From: Burkholderia sp. Bp9142
GTDB lineage: Bacteria > Pseudomonadota > Gammaproteobacteria > Burkholderiales > Burkholderiaceae
Assembly: GCF_003853415.1 (NCBI RefSeq)
Contig: NZ_QTPP01000038.1
Location: 1-64,000 of the forward strand
Direction of reading: 5' to 3'
Length of the DNA: 64,000 bases
Positions 1 through 8,370 of the stretch are shown piece after piece. How positions within the stretch are numbered: the first letter of the stretch is position 1; each line of letters opens with the position of its first letter. The position numbers and the translations under genes are program-made. The notes under the pieces were generated by a model. That model was given only the letters and a program-made list of their open reading frames with translations, made no database searches and was not told the origin of the DNA.

Positions 1-98
1 TCGGCGGACTGTTTCGTTCGTTGGCCCCAGCTGCGAACGTCATCGACCGGCTCAGGCAGGTAGTAAGCGGTATGGACGATTCCGATGGATACGCTCAT
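1..98 (-). CDS. Ketoacyl synthase III-like protein, N-terminal end only
   Basis: The reading frame starts with ATG at 98 and runs leftwards off the window. The first residues (MSVSIGIVHTAYYLPEP) have the usual opening of FabH-type condensing enzymes, a beta strand followed by a YLPE turn. Its ATG overlaps the stop codon of the preceding gene as ATGA, so it is probably translationally coupled to the 95-1135 gene and belongs to the same operon. Only 32 residues are visible, so the family call is tentative and nothing can be said on the active site. Confidence 0.5.
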   Translation of the reverse strand, partial: MSVSIGIVHTAYYLPEPVDDVRSWGQRTKQSA

Positions 99-1135
99 GG
101 TGGGTTGAGATATACGAGCGGCCTGCCATGTGATTCGAACAATGCGCAACCGACGAAGCCGCCTAGGCCGACGCCCCACGTCAGGATCCGCTCGCACACT
201 GGCAGGTCGTGAGATTCGAGTACATTGGCGAGCTGCACGATAGGTTCGGCTGCGCCTAGATTGGCGCGACGGTGGTCGGAAAATTCAATCAGACGGCGAC
301 CGAGATGTCGGCAAATAGCTTCATCAAGTGGCGGATCTATTCCTGCTCCTACGACGGTGCCAACGTCGTTGGGTTGAAGCGCGTGTCGGAGCAGTATCGC
401 GTCGATTGTCGATCGCAGCGCTCGAACCCAATCTGTGCGGATATCTTGGCTTGAGAGCGGGGCTGGTGTCGCGAGCCGGTGGAGGCGGCTGGCGCGAGCG
501 TCGATCACCATCAGTCCGCAAGACGCCGGTTCGGAGCGCTCCACCAGGATGGCGCCGGCTGCATCGCCCTGCACGATTCCCCGGTCGGTCCATCGCGAAA
601 ACGGCGAACACCACTTTTCGGCAGCGACGATCAAGATCGTGTTGATTCCGCGTTCCGCAATCAACAGATCGCTGGCCAGCTGGAGCGCCGTGAACGTGGA
701 GGCCCCTTGCTGTTGGGAGACAGAGAATGGGAAGCAAGGCGTGCCGATTACGGCACGCAAGCGTCCGGCGGTCGTTGTGGACACATGCTCGTTAAGGCTA
801 CTGTGGCAGAACATGGCAATATCGATTGGCGCTGCATCGGCTGGCCGCGCTGCACATATTGTCTGCGCCACTTTGGCGGCGAGCCCGGATAGATTGGTAT
901 CGCGCTCAACAGGCACACATCGAAATTCGTCCGCCGCTGTGTTGACTACACCGCTTCTGGTTGCAGCCGCTTTCTTTGTGGGGTGGGGAGCGTAATCTAC
1001 TTGCCATGACGCGACCCAAGCGTGCCAACCGGACCGTATCGGAGCATCATGCGTCGGCTCGATTCCGCAATCACGATGCACAGCGACTGTGCGCGGCACA
1101 TAGCTGGCAAGTGCCGTGATCACGGGCGTATTCAT
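95..1135 (-). CDS. Ketoacyl-ACP synthase III-like protein lacking the catalytic cysteine
   Basis: The 346-residue protein has the thiolase-fold pattern of FabH-like enzymes: a central block around residues 130-200 with GxxTILIVAAEKW and a C-terminal GVGLGGFVGCALFE strand. At the place where FabH has its nucleophile (xxACAG) the sequence reads SVSQQQGAS, so glutamine replaces cysteine. The PHQ histidine segment is also not recognisable, reading VVGAGIDPP. Such a protein may decarboxylate, transfer or act as a partner subunit rather than condense. It overlaps the upstream acetyltransferase gene and the downstream second synthase gene by 4 bases each, so it sits inside a coupled biosynthetic operon. 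The product of the pathway is unknown. Confidence 0.75.
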   Translation of the reverse strand: MNTPVITALASYVPRTVAVHRDCGIEPTHDAPIRSGWHAWVASWQVDYAPHPTKKAAATRSGVVNTAADEFRCVPVERDTNLSGLAAKVAQTICAARPADAAPIDIAMFCHSSLNEHVSTTTAGRLRAVIGTPCFPFSVSQQQGASTFTALQLASDLLIAERGINTILIVAAEKWCSPFSRWTDRGIVQGDAAGAILVERSEPASCGLMVIDARASRLHRLATPAPLSSQDIRTDWVRALRSTIDAILLRHALQPNDVGTVVGAGIDPPLDEAICRHLGRRLIEFSDHRRANLGAAEPIVQLANVLESHDLPVCERILTWGVGLGGFVGCALFESHGRPLVYLNPP

Positions 1136-1725
1136 GGTGCACGTGGTAGCGCGAGGTCCTCGGGCAGCAGGTCATAAAGGAGCCGCCCGACGCGCGTGCC
1201 ATCGACGAGATGACAGTCTCGTTGCAGTCCGATCAGACGAAAACCCAAGCGCGCGAGCAGACGTTGCGACGGAACATTGCAGTCGACAGCCCATGCTGTG
1301 ATACACCGCAGACGATCACGGGCGAACGCTTCATGAAGGAGGTATGTCGCGGCGTTGTAAGCCATATTGATGCAGATTGGCCGCAACCGGTCGCGAAGGA
1401 TCCAGAACGAGCCCGTAGCGAAGCGGTGCGTGACGTCACTGACGGCGACCATACCACTCGGCACTGTATAGCCAGTCGAACCGAATACGCGTATTCGATG
1501 CTGTCCGCTATGGACCATCGCTTGTACCGCCAATGCGGGCAAGGCTTGGCGACCGAGCCCGAAGTCGAACCACCGACTGATGGTCGGCTGGGCGAGCCAG
1601 GCGACGATGTCGTTGATGTCATTCGGCCCTGGTTCGCGTAACCAGCAGGTGGTGGAAGTTGCATGTGATGCAGCGTTGTCCATTGAGGGCTGAAGCGTGC
1701 CATCCGTAGGGGCGCAGCCATTCAT
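1132..1725 (-). CDS. GNAT-family N-acyltransferase
   Basis: The protein of 197 residues has the RimJ/RimL-type GNAT layout. The late motif around residues 150-175 (NVPSQRLLARLGFRLIG) matches the usual N-x-x-S-x-x-x-x-x-x-x-G-F element that packs against acetyl-CoA. It would transfer an acyl group from acyl-CoA to an amine. The gene overlaps the acyl-CoA dehydrogenase-like gene before it and the ketoacyl-synthase-like gene after it by 4 bases each, so its acceptor may be the amine made by the decarboxylase in the same operon. That link is an inference. The substrate cannot be read from the sequence. Confidence 0.7.
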   Translation of the reverse strand: MNGCAPTDGTLQPSMDNAASHATSTTCWLREPGPNDINDIVAWLAQPTISRWFDFGLGRQALPALAVQAMVHSGQHRIRVFGSTGYTVPSGMVAVSDVTHRFATGSFWILRDRLRPICINMAYNAATYLLHEAFARDRLRCITAWAVDCNVPSQRLLARLGFRLIGLQRDCHLVDGTRVGRLLYDLLPEDLALPRAP

Positions 1726-2831
1726 ACGTCGCCCTCCTCATTCGCGTCCCGCGGCTCCGAGAGCCAGTCGAGAGCTGTGTCGATCCGCAGCAGGAGTTGG
1801 GCAAACCAATTGCTGATCTGGAAGCGGGCTGCCGGCGGGAGGCCTTCAACATAACCGTGGCCGCCGCAAAGCTGCACGAATTCACGACTGACGTTGACCG
1901 ACTCGGCCGCGACGTGTCGCAGTAACTGACGGATCAGCAAGACCGGCGGCGACGGGCGGGCTGCACTAACAGCTTGCAGAAAAAGACGGATGCCATGGGC
2001 GGCGATTAGCATGTCGGATAATCGCGCCGCGACGAGTTGATGGTTTGCCAACGGCTTTCGGAACGCTTGCCGAGTTGCCGCGTAATCGAACGCGAACCGG
2101 ATGCTATGTTGCATGGCGCCCGTCAAGAGCGCAGCGAGATAGAGGCCGATTTCCGTCAGGTACGTTTGCGCGGGAGGAGCGCTATCGCTGTCGGCCCGTG
2201 CAATCACAGCGAGCGGCGTTTCGGCCGCGACCTCATCAGAATGCAATTGCTCCAACACGAGCGCGCCGAGCGTGGCGATGCCTGTCGATCTCGAAGATCG
2301 CTGATCACGGGAGCGCTCGGTGAGGAGGAGTCGCCGCTTGTCATCTATCCGCATGGTGAGGGTCGCCGCGCCGCCCAGTGGACCAAGTTGCCATATTGCC
2401 CCGTTGTCGATACCGGGCACGGACAGCGCGATCGCTGTCGTGCCGTCGAAGTACGCTTGAACAGGCCGAGCCAGAACCGAACCGAGCGCATTGTGCGTCC
2501 GGAGCACCATGAGCGCGGGTGCTGTCAGCGTTAGCTCCACCGCACGCTCAAGCGGCCCGGCGGCGAGCGCTTCAATAACAAGTGCCAGACCGCGACGATC
2601 GATTCCCAATCCGCCGTGTTCCTCGGGTAAAACCATTGTTCCAAGATCAAGTGTTGCGGCTGCGAGTCTGACGGTTTCTTGCCATGCTGCTGCACGGGGT
2701 GAACCCGCAAGCAAGGGCTCCAGTCGGTCGCGCGCGAAGCGTTGGCTCGCGATATAGAGGTTGCGTTGATCGTCGGTCAGTGTCCACGACGCTGGCGCCA
2801 GTCCCGGCGGGAAGGAATCAGGGGAGAACAT
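1722..2831 (-). CDS. Acyl-CoA dehydrogenase-like flavoprotein
   Basis: The ATG at 2831 gives 369 residues. The C-terminal half carries acyl-CoA dehydrogenase signatures: a helix with FAFDYAATRQAFRKPLANHQLVAARLSDM (about residues 245-275) and QLCGGHGYVEGLP near residue 325. The N-terminal LPEEHGGLG near residue 70 is the typical flavin-pocket motif. It is somewhat shorter than usual family members (about 380-400). It lies 28 bases after the PLP decarboxylase and overlaps the acetyltransferase by 4 bases. In such clusters these enzymes desaturate a carrier-bound or CoA-bound acyl chain. The actual substrate is not known. Confidence 0.8.
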   Translation of the reverse strand: MFSPDSFPPGLAPASWTLTDDQRNLYIASQRFARDRLEPLLAGSPRAAAWQETVRLAAATLDLGTMVLPEEHGGLGIDRRGLALVIEALAAGPLERAVELTLTAPALMVLRTHNALGSVLARPVQAYFDGTTAIALSVPGIDNGAIWQLGPLGGAATLTMRIDDKRRLLLTERSRDQRSSRSTGIATLGALVLEQLHSDEVAAETPLAVIARADSDSAPPAQTYLTEIGLYLAALLTGAMQHSIRFAFDYAATRQAFRKPLANHQLVAARLSDMLIAAHGIRLFLQAVSAARPSPPVLLIRQLLRHVAAESVNVSREFVQLCGGHGYVEGLPPAARFQISNWFAQLLLRIDTALDWLSEPRDANEEGDV

Positions 2832-2859
2832 CACAATCCTCCACAAAGAACGAGCTTGA

Positions 2860-4068
2860 TCAGACGAGCATCTCGATCGCATCAGGGTGGCCAAGAAAGT
2901 CCCTGGGGCTGGCCGAGCGTCCATACGCACCCGATTGGAAGACAACCACAAAATCCCCGATCCGAGCTTCGGGAAGCAGCACGTCGTCGGCGATCCGGTC
3001 GAGCGGCGTGCACAGACATCCGACGATGTGGCAACGCTCCGTAGGGGCTTGAGTCTGGCGATTCCCGATCGTGACCGGAAAATTGCGGCGCAGGATCTGC
3101 CCGAAGTTCCCCGATGCCGCCAGATGGTGGTGCAGGCCGCCATCCGTGATCAGGAACGTTCTGTCTCGGGATATCTTGCGATCGATAACACGGCACACAT
3201 AGATGCCGGCTTCCCCGACCAAATATCGTCCAAATTCCAGGACCGTGCGTGTGCCCGGTAAACGACCGCGGAATACGCCGAGCCAATCGTGCATGGCGTC
3301 GGCGACCGCAGCGAGGTCCAGCGGTGTTTCCCCCGCGAAATAGGGAATACCGAAACCGCCTCCGAAGTTCACGTATTGCGGCGCGACTGGCAGGCCGCCG
3401 GCCAATCTCACGACGAGATCCGCGCTTTTCCGTTGAGCCTCGATGACGGTCGGGGCGTGCAGACACTGGGATCCCCAAAAAATGTGAAAACCGGCCAACG
3501 TTGCTTCTCTAGTATCGAGCTCGCGCAGTAGCTCGGGCACCTGCTCCGTATCGAGTCCAAAAGGGGTGGCCCCGCCACCCATGCGCATGCCGCTGTGATC
3601 GACGTGAAAGTCCGGGTTGACTCGAATGGCGACCTTCGGCTGCACACCGAGCTCCCAGCCGAGTGCTGTCACGAGGTGCAACTGGGTGATCGATTCGAGG
3701 TGAATATTGACACCGCTTGCGACGGCACGACGCAAATCGTCGCGGCTCTTGCCTGGGCCGGCGAAGCCAATCAGTTCTGCTGGCATGCCCGCATTCAGCG
3801 CAAGTGCCATCTCGTTGGCTGATGCCACGTCGAACCCGTCCATCTGTGGCGCGAGGTGATGGATGACCGCGGGCATTGGGTTGGCCTTGATCGAGTAATG
3901 TAGGTCGATACCGGCTGGCAGCGTATCGCGCAGCGTGGACACCCGCTCGTCAAGTGTTGCGCGATCATAGACGAAGAATGGCGTGCGCCCTGCGCGGTCG
4001 GCCAGGCGATTGATCTCGACGCCGCCGACGGTGAGGACGCCGCTGTGCTCCCCAAACAGCCCGTTCAT
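2860..4068 (-). CDS. PLP-dependent decarboxylase, ornithine/diaminopimelate fold III type
   Basis: The 402-residue protein has the alanine-racemase-fold pattern of group IV decarboxylases. The PLP lysine is K61 in LHYSIKANP. A glycine-rich phosphate loop appears as FGGGFGIPYF near residue 240, and the C-terminal active-site segment reads GCLCTPLDRIADD with the catalytic cysteine. It most resembles the decarboxylases that travel with an AMP-forming acyl ligase, including the exosortase-A-associated form. Its start overlaps the ligase remnant by 4 bases. It would remove CO2 from an amino acid or a carrier-bound aminoacyl group to give an amine, but no exosortase genes are visible here. Confidence 0.85.
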   Translation of the reverse strand: MNGLFGEHSGVLTVGGVEINRLADRAGRTPFFVYDRATLDERVSTLRDTLPAGIDLHYSIKANPMPAVIHHLAPQMDGFDVASANEMALALNAGMPAELIGFAGPGKSRDDLRRAVASGVNIHLESITQLHLVTALGWELGVQPKVAIRVNPDFHVDHSGMRMGGGATPFGLDTEQVPELLRELDTREATLAGFHIFWGSQCLHAPTVIEAQRKSADLVVRLAGGLPVAPQYVNFGGGFGIPYFAGETPLDLAAVADAMHDWLGVFRGRLPGTRTVLEFGRYLVGEAGIYVCRVIDRKISRDRTFLITDGGLHHHLAASGNFGQILRRNFPVTIGNRQTQAPTERCHIVGCLCTPLDRIADDVLLPEARIGDFVVVFQSGAYGRSASPRDFLGHPDAIEMLV

Positions 4069-4530
4069 GACTGCCTCACATCGGAGGCGGCGTCAGGGCT
4101 CGAGAAGGCGGCGCGCAATACGGCCCGATCGAATTTCCCGTTGGGGTTGCGGGGAACTGTCTCGCGAACCACGATGCGATGCGGCACCATGTAGCGTGGC
4201 AGATGCTCCACACACCAGACCTGAAGCGTTTGAACATCGAAGCTCGTGGCTGCAGGTACGACCAACAAGACGATCGCTTCGCCAAGTTCATCGTCAGCGA
4301 TGCCGAAGGCAACCGCTTCGGTGACAAGGCCACTGTCGTGAACGACTTCTTCGACCTCTTCAGGGCTGATGCGATAACCGGAGCTCTTGATTTGCGCGTC
4401 GTTGCGCGCGACGAAGTACAGAAATCCTTCTGCATCTCTCCGTACCAGATCGCCTGACCAGACCGCACGATCTCGTGCCGCGCCACCAGGTTTCAGTTCG
4501 GGCGAAGGTCGATAGCGCTGAAATGCGCCA
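4065..4530 (-). pseudogene. AMP-forming acyl-CoA/ACP ligase, C-terminal remnant
   Basis: Only the last third of an adenylate-forming ligase remains, roughly 150 of about 520 residues. The retained part has the A8 hinge and following signature: VWSGDLVRRDAEGFLYF then IKSSGYRISPEEVEEV, and a final catalytic lysine region NPNGKFDR. Homology stops near RPSPELKPGG at about 4505-4530, where the frame runs into a TraG-like fragment on the same strand. The gene was therefore cut by an insertion or deletion. It was the first gene of the operon and would have activated the acyl or aminoacyl substrate for the decarboxylase that follows. Confidence 0.8.
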
Positions 4531-4950
4531 TGTTCAGGGCAGATACGGGCGGCGCGGGTACCACGCGGGAGGCGAACTCGGGATCGCGCCAATAGCAAAT
4601 CTTGTCGGCCAAAATCGGCTTGGTGTTTTCGAGCAAGATGATTTCCTTATCTCGCTCCAGTTCCTTCAACTCCTGCGGCAACAGCAACGGCCGGCGCTGT
4701 TCGGATACGCTTTCGCTGGAGCCACCCCGGCCGCCAAAGAATGCATTGGGGCGGCTCACACTGCGCGACTGACCGGTGAACGTACCGAGCATTTCCGAGT
4801 ATTCGTTCGCGTCCTTCTGCTCGCGCGGCGCATAGAGGATCTGCATTGCGTGGTTCGTGATGATGGTACGGGCGTCGGATCGCCCGTAAACGGATTCGAA
4901 TTGTGCGATTGATTGCACGATCGACAGCACGCGCAGGTTGAAGCCCGGCA
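4493..4950 (-). pseudogene. TraG/VirD4-type coupling protein, C-terminal fragment
   Basis: The fragment of about 150 residues matches the end of type IV secretion coupling ATPases. It has GFNLRVLSIVQSIAQ (the helix after Walker B), then ITNHAMQILYAPREQKDANEYSEMLGT, then RRPLLLPQELKEL, and finally an ILADKICYWRDPEF segment. The Walker A and B motifs are missing because homology stops abruptly near 4945-4950, where a patatin fragment begins on the other strand. The stop at 4493 lies inside the ligase remnant in a different frame. This is debris of a conjugative element and cannot function. Confidence 0.8.
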
Positions 4951-5421
4951 GCCGCGCCGACCTATTTTGATGATTCGCAATGGAATGGACCGATTGTGGC
5001 CGAAGCTTTTCTGGACGGCGGTGTTTGGGCAAACAATCCAATTCTGCCTGCACTGGCCGAATCCGTGCGACATCTGAAAATTCCGATGGACCGGATCGAT
5101 GTTCTGAGTATCGGTACGTTGAGTAGCGAATCCGACTTCACAGACTCGTACGGAAAAGGGAAGTTGGGTTGGGCGTCGCACGGCGCAGACCTTTTCTTCG
5201 CCGCCCAGCAGCATGGCGCATTACTCCTGGCGGAGAGCTTTCTGGGGCCGACGCGCCATCTCCGGGTTAATCAGCAAACTCCGATGGAGATCAAACTCGA
5301 TGATGCCGAGGCGATCGCCGAGATGGCAGCCAGAGGAAACGAAGCAGGCAAGGACTCGTTTGCATCCGTTCGATCCCGGTTTCTGGATGGCATGCATGCG
5401 CCCGACTGGAAAAGATACTGA
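4946..5421 (+). pseudogene. Patatin-like phospholipase C-terminal fragment, CapV-like
   Basis: Reading from about 4946 gives AAAPTYFDDSQWNGP, then the DGG dyad motif in FLDGGVWANNP, and a C-terminal tail of about 130 residues ending at the stop at 5419-5421. The DGGxWANNP form and the tail RHLRVNQQ...LDDAEAIAEM resemble CBASS phospholipases (CapV), which cut membrane lipids on cyclic nucleotide binding. The GXSXG serine half is absent, cut away at the TraG junction, so it should be dead unless the GTG at 4996 yields an inert peptide. No CD-NTase is nearby. CapV identity is an inference from the tail. Confidence 0.7.
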
Positions 5422-5682
5422 TCAGCCCGGATTGGACAAATCGTAGTGGCCGCTGTCATGTAATTTCGTTTTTGACATTTCAGAAAAAACAAGGAGCGAC
5501 GGTTGGAAGCATGAAGCAGGTGCACGCAAAAAGGGCAGGAGTGTTTTCGGCAGTGTTGATGTAGATACGGGTGACTCCACGCCGCAGAGGGTGCGTTTTT
5601 ATGATGCGGGGCGCCACCGAAGCCGACCATCTTCTGGTCTTCGTTGGTGGATATGTACGTTATCCAATCTGCGGGGAAATTC

Positions 5683-6264
5683 ATGGCAAAGAGAGTATTT
5701 TTTAGCTTTCACTATCAAGATGTAATCGACTTTCGCGCGAACGTCGTCCGTAATCATTGGGTGGCAAAGGATGACCGGGAGGACGCAGGTTTCTTCGATG
5801 CGTCGATCTGGGAGGAGAGCAAGAAGAAGGGGGCCGCTTCGCTCAAAAAGTTGATTCATGACGGCCTCGAAAACACAACGAATACCTGCATACTAATCGG
5901 GTCGCAGACGTACGCTCGTCCTTGGGTTCGCTATGAAATCTTCTATAGCATCTGGCGTGGAAATCGCGTGTTTGGTGTACACATCAACCAAATTAAAGGG
6001 AAGGATGGGAAGATCAAGGCAAACGGGCCGAATCCGTTTGACTATCTTGCGCTGAAATATAGTGCAGACGGAAAGTCCGTCGAACCGATGGAGGCGAAAG
6101 ATGGCAAGTGGATCCCGTTTGCGGAGTTTGGGGCATACAAGCTCAAACAGGTAGCGCCGGAGCGGCATTGGGGCAAGACCGTATCGCTGTCTTCTCTGGG
6201 CTACAAGACCTACTGCTGGTCAGCTGACAATGGCTACGACTCTTTTGCGAATTGGGTGAAGTAG
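5683..6264 (+). CDS. TIR-like domain protein of the ThsB (Thoeris) type
   Basis: The ATG at 5683 is preceded at a good distance by GGGGAA and gives 193 residues. The opening KRVFFSFHYQDV is the first strand of the TIR-like family once called MTH538/DUF1863, now known from ThsB of Thoeris defence. The expected catalytic glutamate is E85 in WVRYEIFYS. In known members the TIR domain uses NAD to make a signalling nucleotide during phage infection. No ThsA-type SIR2 or macro-domain effector is adjacent. Instead a PLD-like gene follows on the same strand after 176 bases. This is a complete single-domain protein and the most interesting gene of the island. Confidence 0.8.
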   Translation: MAKRVFFSFHYQDVIDFRANVVRNHWVAKDDREDAGFFDASIWEESKKKGAASLKKLIHDGLENTTNTCILIGSQTYARPWVRYEIFYSIWRGNRVFGVHINQIKGKDGKIKANGPNPFDYLALKYSADGKSVEPMEAKDGKWIPFAEFGAYKLKQVAPERHWGKTVSLSSLGYKTYCWSADNGYDSFANWVK

Positions 6265-6440
6265 TTGCCTCATAGACCAAGGCGGCAATCGTGCCGCTAA
6301 AATTGCGCGCTAGGCTCGCATCAGAAACTTCACTGAGTCGTTACTCGTGGACGAATGAAGGATCGAGCCTTCGAGTTTTCTACGCACCGAGGATTGTCAA
6401 GAGACTGAAACTTCGACGCCAACAATATAAAGAAGGGACT

Positions 6441-7094
6441 ATGGACTCCGGAATCGTTTATGTCAAAAGCTACAAGGAAGGTTCAGATGTTGTGGATTTT
6501 GTCAAAGAGGTCTACAGACATCCAGAGTTCTCGCATTTTCTCGTCGCGAGGTTTGATGCGATCAACGCTCGCAATTACTTTCGTGAATATATTGTTGAGA
6601 ACGGGATTTTCTCGTTGTTCAATTTTTCGCTGACTTGCGATGCGGTAATGCATGGTGGGATTCATGTAGATGAAATCGCGGATATCGTTCTTGAATTTGT
6701 AAAAAAACTAAATGGCGTAAAAGATCTTTTCATTATCGATCCCTATTTTTATTCGGATGATCCTGATTGCGTCGCGCTTTTTGGGAAAATGATGTCTGCG
6801 CTCTCTGAGCAGCTTAGCTCCGTGACATTCTTCACAAACGGTAGTAAGGCGAGCAAGAGATCGCCTATGCATTCGGTTCTGAAGGTTGTTGCGCCAAAAG
6901 TTTCGATCAAGGACGTTGTTACCGATGAATTCCATGATCGTTTTTGGATAGATGCGGCAAATAACGTTGGCATAGTTATGGGCACCTCCTTGAATGGGAT
7001 CGGGAAAAAGATCGCGCTTATTGATCACCTATCAAAATTCGATGCAAGCGAGATCGTCAAGCTGGCATGCCAACTAATCAAGCCTGCTGAATAG
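6441..7094 (+). CDS. Small PLD-like (HKD-type) protein, possible effector
   Basis: The ATG at 6441 follows AGAAGGGA and gives 217 residues; upstream in-frame sequence looks non-coding. There is one phospholipase-D-like half domain: a core strand LFIIDPYFYSDDPD (about 96-109), then FHDRFWID (H165, R167, D171) and GTSLNG (S183, N185). The classic motif is HxKxxxxD followed by GS-x-N, so lysine is replaced by arginine and the spacing is one residue short. Single-half PLD proteins usually work as dimers and can cut DNA, RNA or lipids. Its position after the TIR gene suggests a joint role. Function is not proven. Confidence 0.6.
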   Translation: MDSGIVYVKSYKEGSDVVDFVKEVYRHPEFSHFLVARFDAINARNYFREYIVENGIFSLFNFSLTCDAVMHGGIHVDEIADIVLEFVKKLNGVKDLFIIDPYFYSDDPDCVALFGKMMSALSEQLSSVTFFTNGSKASKRSPMHSVLKVVAPKVSIKDVVTDEFHDRFWIDAANNVGIVMGTSLNGIGKKIALIDHLSKFDASEIVKLACQLIKPAE

Positions 7095-7143
7095 CGCGGT
7101 CCGCTGCCTCGTCGGGCACGAACACACTCACTGCGCTTTAAGG

Positions 7144-7776
7144 TCAACCCAGTGGTTCCGTAAGATTCCGTACGTGGCCCATCACCTTTGCGGCAAGCTT
7201 AAAGAGGTTACGTCCCGAGATTTGATTCTGTTCGGCGAGTTCGAAGACGATGTCGTGCTTTTCAATATACCGGCTTCCGGGATCAGGGTATCGTCCGGCC
7301 CACGCGACAAAGTGAGTCAACAGTTCGAGAGTTGCCAGATCCTTCACATCGAGATCGACAATGAACGTTGCGAGCTTCTTCAGATCATGGGTTAGATACT
7401 TTCGCTCTGCTTCCGAATACGCCTCAACGCCTTCTTTAACGATGATCATTGCCTTCAGGCATATCTCCAGACTGTAGCCAACCAACATGAGAGCAACGGC
7501 ACAATACTGACTGTCGCAAATGCCTCGCATTTCTGCTGGTAAGTTGTCGAAGGACGGCTCGGTTCGAATTAAAACGAGTGCGGCTTGCGACATAGCTTCT
7601 GCCTGTGTCAGCCATAACAGCGGATTCTTCAAGTCGTCACTGGTTGGCTGCTTTGAAGGATCAAGCTCGGCGCCATTTATGGACGCAATCATCGCCCAAC
7701 GCATCCACCCCGAACGGCTGTAGCCTCCCGGATCTTGGAAAAACTGTTCCCTGCTCGGCAACATCGGATTCATCAT
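7144..7776 (-). CDS. HEPN-like protein with an RX4H motif
   Basis: Two adjacent ATGs at 7776 and 7773 can start it (210 residues). The middle has an alpha-helical block GYSLEICLKAMIIVKEG (about residues 100-115) followed by RKYLTHDLKKL, where R125 and H130 form an RX4H motif, and then HFVAWAGRYPDPG. This order is that of HEPN-type proteins that carry a conserved HDL segment. HEPN proteins are often RNases in toxin-antitoxin or abortive-infection systems. The gene faces the TIR/PLD pair with 49 bases between stop codons, and no partner nucleotidyltransferase is visible. Catalytic activity is uncertain. Confidence 0.55.
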   Translation of the reverse strand: MMNPMLPSREQFFQDPGGYSRSGWMRWAMIASINGAELDPSKQPTSDDLKNPLLWLTQAEAMSQAALVLIRTEPSFDNLPAEMRGICDSQYCAVALMLVGYSLEICLKAMIIVKEGVEAYSEAERKYLTHDLKKLATFIVDLDVKDLATLELLTHFVAWAGRYPDPGSRYIEKHDIVFELAEQNQISGRNLFKLAAKVMGHVRNLTEPLG

Positions 7777-8347
7777 TTCTCGTAGCGAATTGCTAATTCG
7801 TAGATAGACGAGAATTATAAGGTTTTGGCCTACGTGGCAGTTCGACATCGGACGGCAGTAGAGCGGACCTACTTCCTGCATTTGCTGACGGCTCCAACTT
7901 CGACCCGGTCATCGCGCAAGATCAATCCTATCAAGGCCGCCGTGGGGCCGACCACTGCTTTTGCGCGAGTATAGTCGGCGTCCTGTGTGGCGGGCTAGGG
8001 CAGAATGCGCCACCACTCCGAACCGGCAGCAGCGTTGCGCACGACGGTGTCGGCGGCAAGTCTAAGCCGGACATCGAGACCGAGACGATTGCTCGAACGG
8101 CCGTACTACCGTGGAAGCCGCGATAAAGGGTACGGAGGATCGAGGGGCAGTTATGGGGCGGCTACGGTAGACCGCATCGGGCCGCCGCCCGTGATCTCGT
8201 GTCCGAACCGCTAGTGGGTATGGGAGCGCGCCGCCACAGGCTTAACTTGGTGACTGCTTCCTCGCTGAGACAGGGCCTGCGAGCACCTTCGCTCCTTTTG
8301 TTGCCGGAAAGCAACGTTAATTTACCGAAGAGTTCCTATGTGATCCG

Positions 8348-8370
8348 GCGTAGGTTTCAGCGTAGGTTTC
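8348..8370 (+). repeat. Tandem direct repeat GCGTAGGTTTC
   Basis: Two identical 11-base copies lie at 8348-8358 and 8360-8370, one helical turn apart. The same motif returns in both orientations at 8569-8579, 8595-8605 and 8625-8635. The regular spacing and the closeness to the integrase start fit arm-type binding sites for the recombinase or its AlpA partner. That role is an inference. Confidence 0.7.
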
